From an uncultured Spirochaeta sp. (GTDB lineage Bacteria; Spirochaetota; Spirochaetia; DSM-27196; Alkalispirochaetaceae), in assembly GCA_913030605.1 (NCBI GenBank), contig CAJWEZ010000024.1, forward strand, positions 1-58,761: a stretch of 58,761 nt of DNA, given 5' to 3'. Position numbers and translations under genes: made by a program. Numbering within the stretch: the first letter of the stretch is position 1; the number at the start of each line of letters is the position of its first letter. Positions 40,620 through 49,710 of this stretch are shown in pieces. The notes under the pieces were generated by a model. The model was not told the DNA's origin. It ran no database searches and worked only from the letters and a program-made list of their open reading frames with translations.

Positions 40620-42527
40620 TCACACTCCCATCCGGTTGATGATCGTATCGAGCATCTGATCGATATTTGAAATGAACCGCGCCGCCGCCTGATACCCGCG
40701 CTGAAACTTGATCATCTCCGCGAGCTCCTCGTCCAGGTTGACACCGCTGATGGAGGAACGCAGGTCGGTCAGGTCCTTAAGCATGCGCTCGGAGGTGTCC
40801 AGCGAGAGGTCCGATTCCTCGCCTTTCAGGCCGATTCGCGCCACGGTATCGGCAAAGTAGTCGTCGAGGGTGTCGGCACGGCCGATCCCCACGGGAGAGT
40901 TGCGGATGCTGGCGATTTCCGCCGCGGCACGACCGTCACCGGTTTCCCCGGGGTTGCCTGCCACGGAGAACGAACTGGCGATCGACGCCGGTTCCCGCAC
41001 GATATCCTGATTGACCGCCATCCACCCCGACGGATGCATGAGCGGCGCCACCGCAAAATCGGCGCCGGCACGCGTTGCCGTCTCACCGCGGAGTGACAGA
41101 ACTGCGTCCGCCTGATCCCAGCGAAATGCGCCGTCGGGACCGCTCTGCGACAGGATCCCCGCGTAGCCGGTGAGGAACTGACCGCTGTCTTCCAAATGCC
41201 GGAGCACAAAGTCCGGCTGGTCAAGGTCCCGGGCCGTGGTTGCCTTGAACTCGAGCTGCCCCTGCCGGTTGAGACGTGCGGTGACGTCGGCGCCGGAGTT
41301 GTTGATCCGCGAGATGATGTCCTCCACGGTGTCGGCGGCGCGGTACGGGACCTCGAGAATGCCCCCATCGGCGACCTCGCTGCCCGCGGGAAGGCGCATC
41401 ACGCCCTCGAGTCCCACCTGGGCCTGCAGATCCAGGGAGTTGTTGCCGTTGACCCGGAAGATGTAGCTGGAATCGACCGTTCCGTCCTGGTTTCGGTCGT
41501 AGTTGCCCTGGGCGTTCAGGATTGCCGGATACTCCACGAAGAAGTCCTCACCGGTGCGCCCGTTGATGCCGTACCCGTCACGGTGAACCTCGTTGACCAG
41601 GTCCATGACGTTGACCGTCATCGTATCCAGTGCCTGAATCTCGGTGCGCAGGTCGCTGTCCCGCAGTTCCTGCAGGGCACCGAGTGAGCCACCCCGAAAC
41701 CGAACCGCCTCGCCGGTGTGGGTCCACGCGATTTCGCTGAACCCTTCGTTCTGCTGATCCGGTCGAATCTCGAACGGCCGTGCGATCCGCCCCTGCACGA
41801 TGCGAAACCCGGCGGTGTACACGCTGAACTCGTCGGGGTCGCGGTCGTCCACGCGAATGTCCATGTGCTCGGAGAGCTGTTCGACCAGCAGATCCCGGCG
41901 GTCCATAAGGTCGTTGGGGCTGTCCCCGGCGGCCTTGGAGTTGGTGATCTCGCGGTTGACCGCGGCGATATCCCGAACGATCGTGTTCACCTGCTCGACG
42001 TTGCCCTGGATCTCCTGCTCGACCATGGAGCGAATGCGGTCGAGGTTGTTGTACCGCAGTCGGACACCTTCCACCAGCGCCTGCCCCCGCTGGAGCACCG
42101 CCTCCCGCGCCGCCCGCTGCTCCGGGTACAGAGAAAGCTCCTGCCACCCGTCCCAGAAGCGGTCCATGAGGTTTCGCACCGACGAATCACCGACCTCGTT
42201 GTACACCTGCTCCATCTGAAGGATGTAGCGGTCCCGCGTCTCCCAGTAACTCTGGTCGCCTGTGGCGGTGATGATGCGCCCCTCCAGCAGCCCGTCGCGC
42301 ACCCGTTCGATGCGCGCCACGTCCACGCCCTGTCCGATCTGACCGGCGGTCTCCGCGCGGTTGAGCTGTGGCCGATAGATTGGCGGAGTTGCCTGGAGTT
42401 GAACACGCTGTCGGCTGTAGCCCTCCGTGGACGCGTTGGTCAGGTTGTGACCGATCGTCTGAAGACCGCGCTGGTGGGCGAGAATCCCTCGTTTTCCGAG
42501 TTCGATTCCTGAAAAAGTTGACTGCAT
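40620..42527 (-). CDS. flgK: flagellar hook-associated protein 1 (FlgK)
   Basis: A 635-residue hook-filament junction protein. The N terminus has the rod/hook signature FSGIELGKRGILAHQRGLQ with HNLTNASTEGYSRQRV, and the C terminus has GVNLDEELAEMIKFQRGYQ with AARFISNIDQMLDTIINRM. The central domains hold the expected FlgK pieces such as DLLVEQLSEHMDIRV. A strong GGAGGAGG precedes the ATG. It lies 30 bases after flgN. Confidence 0.95.
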   Translation of the reverse strand: MQSTFSGIELGKRGILAHQRGLQTIGHNLTNASTEGYSRQRVQLQATPPIYRPQLNRAETAGQIGQGVDVARIERVRDGLLEGRIITATGDQSYWETRDRYILQMEQVYNEVGDSSVRNLMDRFWDGWQELSLYPEQRAAREAVLQRGQALVEGVRLRYNNLDRIRSMVEQEIQGNVEQVNTIVRDIAAVNREITNSKAAGDSPNDLMDRRDLLVEQLSEHMDIRVDDRDPDEFSVYTAGFRIVQGRIARPFEIRPDQQNEGFSEIAWTHTGEAVRFRGGSLGALQELRDSDLRTEIQALDTMTVNVMDLVNEVHRDGYGINGRTGEDFFVEYPAILNAQGNYDRNQDGTVDSSYIFRVNGNNSLDLQAQVGLEGVMRLPAGSEVADGGILEVPYRAADTVEDIISRINNSGADVTARLNRQGQLEFKATTARDLDQPDFVLRHLEDSGQFLTGYAGILSQSGPDGAFRWDQADAVLSLRGETATRAGADFAVAPLMHPSGWMAVNQDIVREPASIASSFSVAGNPGETGDGRAAAEIASIRNSPVGIGRADTLDDYFADTVARIGLKGEESDLSLDTSERMLKDLTDLRSSISGVNLDEELAEMIKFQRGYQAAARFISNIDQMLDTIINRMGV

Positions 42528-42557
42528 GTTCTTCCTCCTCCGGACCGGGAGCGCGTC

Positions 42558-43052
42558 CTACAGCGCGCGGTCCACCATGACGGCGGAAGCGGTGTCGAAA
42601 CGGCCCTGCCCGTCCCGCGAATACCCCTGCGAGGTGTGCTCCGGGTACAGTTCCTGCAGCACCCCCCGTGTCGTGGTCATGGTGGCACGAATATAGGCGT
42701 CCATCCCCGCAGTACGGCTCTGGAGCGCCAGCACCGCGACCTTGAGGCGTCGATACGCCGTCGACAGTTCGGTGCGAACATCCTCCGGGAGTCGCGACAC
42801 CACCCGGGCAAAGGAGACTTCGCCGCCCACGGACGCCGCGATCTCTGCAAACATGTCGCTCCGCTGCTCCTCGATCCGGTTGACCGCTTCGCTGATATTC
42901 GTCATCTCGGGGAGCAGCTGCTCCAGCCGGTTCCAGTCCCGCTGCGACACGATCTCCTGGAGGGAGCCCTCGTACGTCGCGAGTTCGCCTATGAGTTCCG
43001 CCTGCCGGTTGAGCAGCGCGATGAACGGTTCAATCGCATGTGAACGTTTCAC
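42558..43052 (-). CDS. flgN: flagellar export chaperone FlgN-like protein
   Basis: A 164-residue mostly helical protein with the FlgN pattern: IEPFIALLNRQAELIGELATYE, then a long coiled coil containing RDWNRLEQLLPEM and VNRIEEQRSDMF. FlgN binds FlgK and FlgL before export, which agrees with its place directly upstream of them. The GTG at 43052 is chosen because GGAGGT lies five bases before it; a longer reading to 43250 would enter the intergenic promoter region. Confidence 0.85.
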   Translation of the reverse strand: MKRSHAIEPFIALLNRQAELIGELATYEGSLQEIVSQRDWNRLEQLLPEMTNISEAVNRIEEQRSDMFAEIAASVGGEVSFARVVSRLPEDVRTELSTAYRRLKVAVLALQSRTAGMDAYIRATMTTTRGVLQELYPEHTSQGYSRDGQGRFDTASAVMVDRAL

Positions 43053-43070
43053 TACGTACCTCCGGTCACA

Positions 43071-43098
43071 GTATCGGCGTCGTCGGGAGGGAGGTTGA
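43071..43098 (-). promoter_or_regulatory. candidate sigma-28 promoter of the flgN operon
   Basis: TCAA (43098-43095), 16 bases and GCCGATAC (43078-43071), with the same spacing as the flaB1 promoter. Transcription would start right at the Shine-Dalgarno sequence, leaving an 11-12 base leader. Confidence 0.45.
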
Positions 43099-43192
43099 GC
43101 GGAGGCACACGCGACGGTGCGGCGTACACCCCACGCGGGAGTCGCGCTGCCCGCCCCGCGCACCGCGTTCCGTCGCACAAGATCGATCGCAC

Positions 43193-43221
43193 TTGACTCG
43201 ATATATATTTTTTTATATATA
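43193..43221 (+). promoter_or_regulatory. sigma-70 promoter of trxB
   Basis: TTGACT (43193-43198), a 17-base A/T-only spacer apart from its first two bases, and TATATA (43216-43221). A GGAGGA ribosome binding site follows at 43232-43237. Confidence 0.65.
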
Positions 43222-43226
43222 GAGTC
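43195..43226. repeat. A/T-rich inverted repeat over the trxB promoter
   Basis: GACTC and seven A/T pairs (43195-43207) face ATATATA and GAGTC (43214-43226) around six T. The palindrome covers the spacer and -10 of the trxB promoter. It could be an operator or a DNA-melting element. Confidence 0.5.
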
Positions 43227-43242
43227 TGTACGGAGGAACCCC

Positions 43243-44205
43243 ATGAACAACTACGACGTCGTGATCGTTGGCGCCGGCGCCGCCGGACTCAGCGCGGCGC
43301 AGTACGCCGCCCGCGCCAACCGATCGACCCTGGTGATCGATCGAGCCGGGTCCGGCGGTCAGTGCGCCAATATCAGCGAACTCGAAAACTACCCCGGCTT
43401 TCCCGACGCGATCACCGGCGAGGAGTTTACCGAGCGGTTCGAACGGCAGGCGCGCCAGTTTGGCGCCGAGATCCTCACCGCGGACGTTGAGGCGATCGAA
43501 CGTGACGGCGACCGGTTTCGGATCGTCACCGATGGCGGCCCGATCGCAGCCGCAACCGTAATCCTTGCGACCGGCGCCAGACATCGCGAACTCGGCGTTC
43601 CCGGTGAGGCGGCCTACGGTGGCCGTGGCGTGAGCTACTGCGCGACCTGCGACGGTCCCATGTTCTCGGGTCAACCGATGGTGGTGGTCGGTGGTGGTGA
43701 TGCCGCCTGCGATGAGGCTACGTTTCTCAGCAAGCTCACCGACCGTGTGATTCTCGTTCACCGCCGCGACCGGTTCCGGGCCCAGGCCTCCCTCGCCGAG
43801 CGGGTCCTGGCCAATCCGAACATCGAGGTACGGTTCAACACCGAGGTCGAGGAGATTCTCGGGGGCCCGAATCACTTCGGAATCGAGGCGGTACGCGCCG
43901 TGCGGCTGCGCGACACGCGGTCCGGGGAGATCACCGAGGAATCGGCCGGCGCCGTGTTTGTCTTCATCGGCTCGGATCCGCAGACCGACCTCGTGCCCTT
44001 TGTCGAGCGCGACGCCGCGGGCTACGTCGTCACCGACGGCGAAATGGCATCCAGCGTTCCCGGGCTCTACGCGGTAGGTGATGTTCGCACCACCCCGTTT
44101 CGGCAGCTCGTGGTGGCCGCCGCCGACGGCGCCATCGCCGCTCACGCCGCCAGCCACCGGATCGACATGCTGACCGACGCGATCGTCGCCACGGCGACGC
44201 GATAG
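43243..44205 (+). CDS. trxB: thioredoxin reductase (thioredoxin-disulfide reductase)
   Basis: A 320-residue flavoprotein that passes electrons from NADPH to thioredoxin. FAD motif VIVGAGAAGLSAAQYA at 8-23, redox-active pair Cys133-x-x-Cys136 in SYCATCDG, NADPH motif VVVGGGDAACDEA, HRRDRFRAQ for the NADPH phosphate, and the C-terminal GLYAVGDVRTTPFRQ. The ATG at 43243 has GGAGGA six bases upstream. It is divergent from flgN. Length and motifs are fully normal. Confidence 0.95.
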   Translation: MNNYDVVIVGAGAAGLSAAQYAARANRSTLVIDRAGSGGQCANISELENYPGFPDAITGEEFTERFERQARQFGAEILTADVEAIERDGDRFRIVTDGGPIAAATVILATGARHRELGVPGEAAYGGRGVSYCATCDGPMFSGQPMVVVGGGDAACDEATFLSKLTDRVILVHRRDRFRAQASLAERVLANPNIEVRFNTEVEEILGGPNHFGIEAVRAVRLRDTRSGEITEESAGAVFVFIGSDPQTDLVPFVERDAAGYVVTDGEMASSVPGLYAVGDVRTTPFRQLVVAAADGAIAAHAASHRIDMLTDAIVATATR

Positions 44206-44290
44206 CCGGAGGCCGGGCGGGACAGCCACAACCGGTGACGCGATCGCCACGACGATGCGACAGCGGGCGTCCCGCCACCGTCCAGCGGCG

Positions 44291-44320
44291 TTGAGTTTCG
44301 TAAGAAGCGCGTGGTATCGT
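44291..44320 (+). promoter_or_regulatory. promoter of the GH3 gene, implies leaderless mRNA
   Basis: TTGAGT (44291-44296), an 18-base spacer and TATCGT (44315-44320). The GTG at 44327 is seven bases after the -10. Confidence 0.45.
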
Positions 44321-44326
44321 CACCGG

Positions 44327-46099
44327 GTGGATACGTTGCGACGCGCACTCATCCTCTGCGTCCTTCTCCTCGCAGCCTTCGTCATCCCGGCGCAGTCCCG
44401 TATCGTGGAGGCGCCTCACGCTGAGGCGGAGCCGCCCGCCGATACCGTTTTCTGGCAGATCGCCCCGGAGGCGGTGGAGAGCCACGTCGGTGACCGGAAT
44501 CCCGCGGTTGAAGAACACATAGACCGCATACTCGCCACGATGGGGGATGAGGAACGCGTCGCCCAGCTCCTGATGGTCAGCTGGGCCTCGGAAGAACCGA
44601 CCCCGGAGGTCATGCGGTGGATCCGTGAACGGAACGTGGGCGGGGTGAAGGTGTTCGGCTGGAACGGCGAGGACCTCCCGACGCTGGTCAGAGCGATCGA
44701 CGAAATGCAGACCGCCAGCCTGGCCACCGATACCGGCCTGCCGTTGTTCACGGCAACGGACCAGGAAGGCGGATGGGTTCGTCACGTCAAGGACGGAACC
44801 TCGATCACCCCCGGCAACATGGCGATCGGCGCGACACGCCTGCCCTACGACGCCCTCATGACGGGCCAGTACATCGGCCTGGAGCTTCGGGCGCTGGGCG
44901 TCAACATGAACTTTGCACCCACCGTGGATGTGTACCGCAACCCCGAGGCGCACGTCATCGGACCGCGGGCGTTTTCGTCCGACCCGGTCGAAACCGGCGT
45001 CCTCGGCGTCGCGTTCTACCGCGGCATGGAACGCGCCGGCGTCATCGCCACGGCGAAACACTTCCCCGGCCACGGAAACGCCAGCGGCGACAGCCACGGA
45101 ACCCTACCGGTCATTAACGAGGACTTTGATACGTTCTGGAACATCGACGCACTGCCCTTCCGCATGCTGATTCGGGACGGCATTCCGGCAGTTCTCAGCG
45201 CGCACCTGGCGTTCCCTGATATCACCGGAACCAACGCACCCGCAAGCATGTCCCCGTACTTCAAACAGGAGATCCTTCGGGAGCGTCTGGAGTTCTCGGG
45301 AATCGTGATCACCGACGATCTGTATATGGGCGGCGCTCTGGAGTACGGCGAGGCGCAGGGCTGGTCCTTTGACCAGCTGGTGAAACACGCAATTCTGGCG
45401 GGAAACGACGTGGTGATGTTCTCGCGGACACCGGCGTTCGACGGACCGATCTGGAACACCCTGATCGACGCCTACCGCACCGAACCAGCGTTCCGGGACC
45501 GGGTCGATCAGTCCGTCCGACGGATTCTGCGCGTCAAACTCGCCTACCTGCGTCCGGAATGGCGTGTGCCGCTGGCCCCGGACGCCGGCGCGGTCCGCAG
45601 CATGATGCGCACCCCCGAATCACGGGAGTTCTTTCTGGACCAGGCGGGTCGCAGCGTCACGGAAATTCGCAGCGACGGGCTGCCTCTTGACCCCGATACC
45701 GCCGGGCGGGTGCTCCTGGTCGGCAAAGACCCCGATTTTTTCCGGGTGGGCCGACGCTTCTTTCCCGGCGCCGACGAGCTCCGTTTTCAGGATCCGGCGT
45801 TCTACTCCTCTTCCGCTGCGGACCGGGCACGGTTCGCCGCCGCAGCCGGCCGCTACGATACGATCATTTACCTCCTGAGCGATCCCGGCAGCCTGCAGGT
45901 GCTGCAGGGCGGCGAGGACTATGCCGACACAATCACCGTGTTCAGCATCCTGACGCCGATCTACCTGAGGCAGGTGCCGTGGGTGGACCGCGCCATCGCG
46001 GTGTACGGTTGGGGCACCGACAGCTTTGAGAGCGGTTTCGCGGCCCTCGTCGGCGAGATTCCGGCGCCGGGGCACCTTCCGATCTCGATCTCACCGTGA
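44327..46099 (+). CDS. exported GH3 beta-N-acetylhexosaminidase
   Basis: A 590-residue glycosidase with an N-terminal signal peptide (RRALILCVLLLAAFVIPAQS). The GH3 barrel contains the TDQEGGWVRH loop, the family signature AKHFPGHG, the NagZ-type general acid pair in SGDSHGTLP and the nucleophile Asp in ITDDLYMGGAL. NagZ enzymes remove N-acetylglucosamine from cell-wall fragments and are usually cytoplasmic; this one is predicted to act outside the cytoplasmic membrane. About 200 extra C-terminal residues follow the barrel. The GTG at 44327 starts exactly at the signal peptide. It lies seven bases before a GNAT gene. Confidence 0.88.
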   Translation: MDTLRRALILCVLLLAAFVIPAQSRIVEAPHAEAEPPADTVFWQIAPEAVESHVGDRNPAVEEHIDRILATMGDEERVAQLLMVSWASEEPTPEVMRWIRERNVGGVKVFGWNGEDLPTLVRAIDEMQTASLATDTGLPLFTATDQEGGWVRHVKDGTSITPGNMAIGATRLPYDALMTGQYIGLELRALGVNMNFAPTVDVYRNPEAHVIGPRAFSSDPVETGVLGVAFYRGMERAGVIATAKHFPGHGNASGDSHGTLPVINEDFDTFWNIDALPFRMLIRDGIPAVLSAHLAFPDITGTNAPASMSPYFKQEILRERLEFSGIVITDDLYMGGALEYGEAQGWSFDQLVKHAILAGNDVVMFSRTPAFDGPIWNTLIDAYRTEPAFRDRVDQSVRRILRVKLAYLRPEWRVPLAPDAGAVRSMMRTPESREFFLDQAGRSVTEIRSDGLPLDPDTAGRVLLVGKDPDFFRVGRRFFPGADELRFQDPAFYSSSAADRARFAAAAGRYDTIIYLLSDPGSLQVLQGGEDYADTITVFSILTPIYLRQVPWVDRAIAVYGWGTDSFESGFAALVGEIPAPGHLPISISP

Positions 46100-46106
46100 G
46101 CGTCCC

Positions 46107-46958
46107 ATGGAATGGAAGCTGGTTGCCCGACCTGGCGTAACGGCTCTGGAACGCTTTGTGGCTGACCACGAGCCGGACGCCGTTGCCGTGAGTGAGAGGG
46201 TTCGTCGCGGGCTCTTCGACAAGCGTCTGCGATCCGGTGGTCGCTGCTACTATCTCCCCGGCGAGGCTGCCGTATACCACGGCCCCGGCGGCTTTTTCGC
46301 TCCGATCGGTCTCCGTGAGGTTACCGACACCGTGCGGCTGGACGGTGTACTCCGGTCGCTCCGTCGCGCCACCGGGACGTTTACGCGGCTGCACTCCATC
46401 ATGGGCAATCGTCACGATGTGGAACTCATGGCGCGCGCGTTCGACGGCGTCCCGCGTATCACGATTGACTACGACCTTCTTGCTCTCAAATGGCCGGCGT
46501 TTCCGCAGGTGGATCGCCCTCCGCACCCGGAGCTGCGCATCGTGCGCCCGCGGCCGTCGCAATGGCGGCGCCTCCTTCACCTGCAAATGGCCTACGAGGT
46601 CGAGGAAGTCCTCCTGCCGGGTCATCGGCCCAACCCGTCCTCAAGCCGTGCGTCGCTGGCTCACAGCCTGGAAACCCAGCACGTTCTGGTGGCGACCTAC
46701 CGCGACGAGGTCGTGGCGCGGGTGGCGACAAACGCACGCGGGTTTCTCGGCGACCAGATCGGCGGCGTGTACACGGTCCCGGAGTGGCGCCAACGCGGCG
46801 TGAGTCGATGGCTGATGACGAGCCTGCTCGCCGATCTTCGACGCGAGGAGCGCCACGCGTCCCTGTTTGTCAAACTGGACAACACCCCGGCGAGGGAACT
46901 GTACCGTTCGCTCGGATTTGTGTTTGAGTCTCCGTTCCGTATCAGTTACTATCAGTAG
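46107..46958 (+). CDS. GNAT-family N-acetyltransferase
   Basis: A 283-residue protein with a C-terminal GNAT domain: VLVATYRDEVVARVATNARG, the acetyl-CoA motif VYTVPEWRQRGVSRWLM and KLDNTPARELYRSLGF. The N-terminal 140 residues (YYLPGEAAVYHGPGGFFAPI) are of the kind found fused to GNAT domains in DUF4081-type proteins. The substrate is unknown. I start at the ATG at 46107; upstream codons in frame belong to the end of the GH3 gene. It is followed two bases later by glgA. Confidence 0.82.
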   Translation: MEWKLVARPGVTALERFVADHEPDAVAVSERVRRGLFDKRLRSGGRCYYLPGEAAVYHGPGGFFAPIGLREVTDTVRLDGVLRSLRRATGTFTRLHSIMGNRHDVELMARAFDGVPRITIDYDLLALKWPAFPQVDRPPHPELRIVRPRPSQWRRLLHLQMAYEVEEVLLPGHRPNPSSSRASLAHSLETQHVLVATYRDEVVARVATNARGFLGDQIGGVYTVPEWRQRGVSRWLMTSLLADLRREERHASLFVKLDNTPARELYRSLGFVFESPFRISYYQ

Positions 46959-46960
46959 CT

Positions 46961-48397
46961 GTGAAAATCCTGTTCATATCCAGCGAATACCACCCCCTTG
47001 CCAAAGCCGGCGGGCTGGCAGACGCCGTTTCCGCGCTGTCACAGGCCCTTGCCGCGCGGGGCCACGACGTGTACATGGTCATGCCGCGCTACGGATCCAT
47101 CGACCGGAGTCAGGCGCAGGACATGCACATGTCCCTGGGGGTGCCCCTCGGGTACCGCGAGGAATGGTGCGGTGTGTACCGCCTGGAACACAACGGCGTG
47201 CACGTGTACATGCTGGAACACATGGACCTCTTCGGTGCCCGCGGCGGCGTATACGGGCCCACGCCGGCCTCCGCGTTTGACGACAACGCGCGACGGTTTG
47301 CCTTTCTCTCCCGGGGAGCGCTGCAGCTGAGTCTCGCACTGGGACTGCAGCCGGACGTGATTCACGCCCACGACTGGCCCACCGCACTGGTCCCCTCGTT
47401 CGTCAACCTGATCTACCGCCCTTCCGGCCATTTTCAGCACACACGAATCGTCTTCTCGATTCACAACTTCGGCTACCAGGGGATCTTCGCCGGCCACGAC
47501 GCCGGAGACATCGGATTCGATCCCTCGCAGCTCTCGGCAAGCGACGTGTACTCCGGCGACGACATCAACTTCATGAAATCCGCGGTCCACCACAGCGACT
47601 GGCTGGTCGCCGTCAGCCCGCGGTACGCGACGGAGATCCAGCAGCCGCGCTTCGGATTCGGCCTGCACCGGGACATTCAGTCCCGCGCTCCGCGGGTCAC
47701 GGGTATCGTCAACGGAATCGACACCGACGAATGGAATCCCGCCACCGACGCCCTGATCCCGGCGACGTTCGCCCCGGGAAACCGGCTCCCGAAGACCGAA
47801 AACAAGCTGGCGCTGCAACGGGAAATGGGACTCCAGGAGGACCCGGACATACCGCTCATCGGGATGGTGACCCGACTCGTCGAGCAGAAGGGAATCGACC
47901 CGCTCTTTACGCCCGGCACCGCCGCCATGGAACGGATCGTATCGTCGCTCCCGGTACAGGTTGCGCTGCTGGGAAGCGGTGCCGCGTGGGTGGAACGGGA
48001 GGTCGCGCGCTACGGCAGGACGTATCCGAACTTCGGCGCCACCGTTGGGTACAGCAATCGTCTCGCCCACCTCATCGAGGCAGGTGCCGATTTCTTCCTC
48101 ATGCCCAGCGTCTACGAGCCGTGCGGGCTCAATCAGATGTACTCGATGCGGTACGCCACACTTCCCATCGTCACGCGGACAGGCGGACTCGCCGACACGG
48201 TCGACGCAGACACCGGATTCTTTATCGAGGACAGTGAGGCCGATGCGATCGTCGCCGCCGTGACCCATGCGGTGGAACTGTTCACGGGGTCCCGCGCGAG
48301 GATCGAACGGATGCGCGACGCGGCGATGCAACGCGACTTCAGCTGGGATCGATCCGCCCGCGCCTACGAAGACCTCTACCGCCGTCCCGTGGACTGA
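46961..48397 (+). CDS. glgA: glycogen synthase (ADP-glucose-dependent)
   Basis: A 478-residue GT5 glucosyltransferase that extends alpha-1,4-glucan from ADP-glucose. The N-terminal ADP-glucose loop is KAGGLADAVSALSQAL, with DVIHAHDWPTALVPSF, VNGIDTDEWNPATD, GMVTRLVEQKGID and the C-terminal MPSVYEPCGLNQMYSMRYATLPIV. It starts at GTG 46961, two bases after the GNAT gene. glgC, which makes its substrate, lies 3.7 kb away beyond the mrf genes. The 3' end overlaps mrfB by 22 bases on the opposite strand. Confidence 0.95.
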   Translation: MKILFISSEYHPLAKAGGLADAVSALSQALAARGHDVYMVMPRYGSIDRSQAQDMHMSLGVPLGYREEWCGVYRLEHNGVHVYMLEHMDLFGARGGVYGPTPASAFDDNARRFAFLSRGALQLSLALGLQPDVIHAHDWPTALVPSFVNLIYRPSGHFQHTRIVFSIHNFGYQGIFAGHDAGDIGFDPSQLSASDVYSGDDINFMKSAVHHSDWLVAVSPRYATEIQQPRFGFGLHRDIQSRAPRVTGIVNGIDTDEWNPATDALIPATFAPGNRLPKTENKLALQREMGLQEDPDIPLIGMVTRLVEQKGIDPLFTPGTAAMERIVSSLPVQVALLGSGAAWVEREVARYGRTYPNFGATVGYSNRLAHLIEAGADFFLMPSVYEPCGLNQMYSMRYATLPIVTRTGGLADTVDADTGFFIEDSEADAIVAAVTHAVELFTGSRARIERMRDAAMQRDFSWDRSARAYEDLYRRPVD

Positions 48398-49710
48398 TCG
48401 CGCTTTCTCAGCAGTCGCTGTCGTCGGTACTCCAGCCGTTCGTCGGTGACGCCGGGCGGCGCCGGCGTCGCCCTGTTCGTACCGCCGTCCTCGTTCGGCT
48501 GTTCGAGACAGGCGTCGATCACCGCGAGCGCCTCATCGTAGGCACCCATCCGGTGCTCCAGCACCTTGGCGTACTCCACCGCATCGTGGCGACTTCCCCG
48601 CTCCTGCCACAGTTCGCGACGAAGATGGAGCAGCACCTCCCACTCCCGGCGCCGGCGGGCGATAACCGCCCTCAGTTCGCGGCAGACGGCCCACTGTTGC
48701 GGTACGCGTCGCTGCAGGCGGCCCGCCAGTCCGCTCCGGCGGGCTGCGGCGCGGGCTCCACGCAACCGTTCCGCCGTCTCTGCAATCACCCCGTCCAGCA
48801 GTCCGGCCGCGCGCCGGTACTGATCACCACCGCCCCGCTGCACCAGAAACCGCGCCAGCGCGACCTGGTCCGGCGGAATCCTCCCGGGGCGGCCGGTTCC
48901 GGACACGTGGGCGTTGAGTACCGCCGCCAGCTCCGCCAGATGGGCGATATCGTAGAAATGGTGCGCCACCACGTCGGCGATCCGGGCGACGTCACCGTCG
49001 CGCACGAACTCCTGATACCGGTCCGGTACCTCGCTGCCGGGAACGTCCGCCTCCCGGCGTCGCCCGAGCACCCGGGACTCTACGCGTCCCAGGGTACAGG
49101 AGCCGATCACCGGCGCGTACAACCGTCGCGTCAGATGGAGCAGATCCCAGTGACGACCGTCGGGAAACGTCATCCGATTGAGAATGTGGCGCGTGCGCAG
49201 CACCGGCAGGTCAAAACTGCCACCGTTGTAGGTCACGTAGCACGCGTCGGCGGGCTCTCCAACGATCTCGGCCAGCCGCTGAAGCTGCGCCGGTTCCGAC
49301 GCCGGCTCGCTGAGAAACAGCTGCGTCACCCGGACCGCCGTTGCGTGCTCCCCGCAATCGTCACATCCACGTTCACCGACGACCAGTTGGCCGACTCCGA
49401 TGAGAAATGCCAGGCTCCCGGCGCCGCCGGAACGCGCACTCGTCTCCACATCCAGGAAGAACGGACGCGTGCCGGCCACCGATCCCACCAGCGGCGAGAC
49501 GCGGGACCAGTCGAGGGGAACCTCCAGTGACAGTGTGTCGCTGCGTTCGAAAACCCCCGGCGCAATGCGACGCCACCCCGGTCCCGGGGCCAGCTCCCGG
49601 ACCGCGGGATGATCGCCGACCGGACCCGCTGCCGGGTCGGCGGTACCGGCGCCAGGCCGGCGTGCCTTCTGCTCCTGAAGGTGTTTCAGCCGCGAATAGA
49701 GGTCAGCCAC
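48376..49710 (-). CDS. mrfB: RNase H-like exonuclease MrfB/YprB family
   Basis: A 444-residue protein. The DEDD-type exonuclease core has D-x-E in FFLDVETSAR (Asp87, Glu89), YVTYNGGSFDLPVLRTRH and a final Asp in HHFYDIAHLAEL. The C-terminal 150 residues are helical and resemble TPR units (AVEYAKVLEHRMGAYDEAL). In Bacillus subtilis the pair MrfA/MrfB (YprA/YprB) repairs mitomycin-type DNA damage in a pathway separate from UvrABC. The GTG at 49710 overlaps the helicase stop by eight bases, so the two are coupled. It is convergent with glgA. Confidence 0.82.
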   Translation of the reverse strand: MADLYSRLKHLQEQKARRPGAGTADPAAGPVGDHPAVRELAPGPGWRRIAPGVFERSDTLSLEVPLDWSRVSPLVGSVAGTRPFFLDVETSARSGGAGSLAFLIGVGQLVVGERGCDDCGEHATAVRVTQLFLSEPASEPAQLQRLAEIVGEPADACYVTYNGGSFDLPVLRTRHILNRMTFPDGRHWDLLHLTRRLYAPVIGSCTLGRVESRVLGRRREADVPGSEVPDRYQEFVRDGDVARIADVVAHHFYDIAHLAELAAVLNAHVSGTGRPGRIPPDQVALARFLVQRGGGDQYRRAAGLLDGVIAETAERLRGARAAARRSGLAGRLQRRVPQQWAVCRELRAVIARRRREWEVLLHLRRELWQERGSRHDAVEYAKVLEHRMGAYDEALAVIDACLEQPNEDGGTNRATPAPPGVTDERLEYRRQRLLRKRDQSTGRR

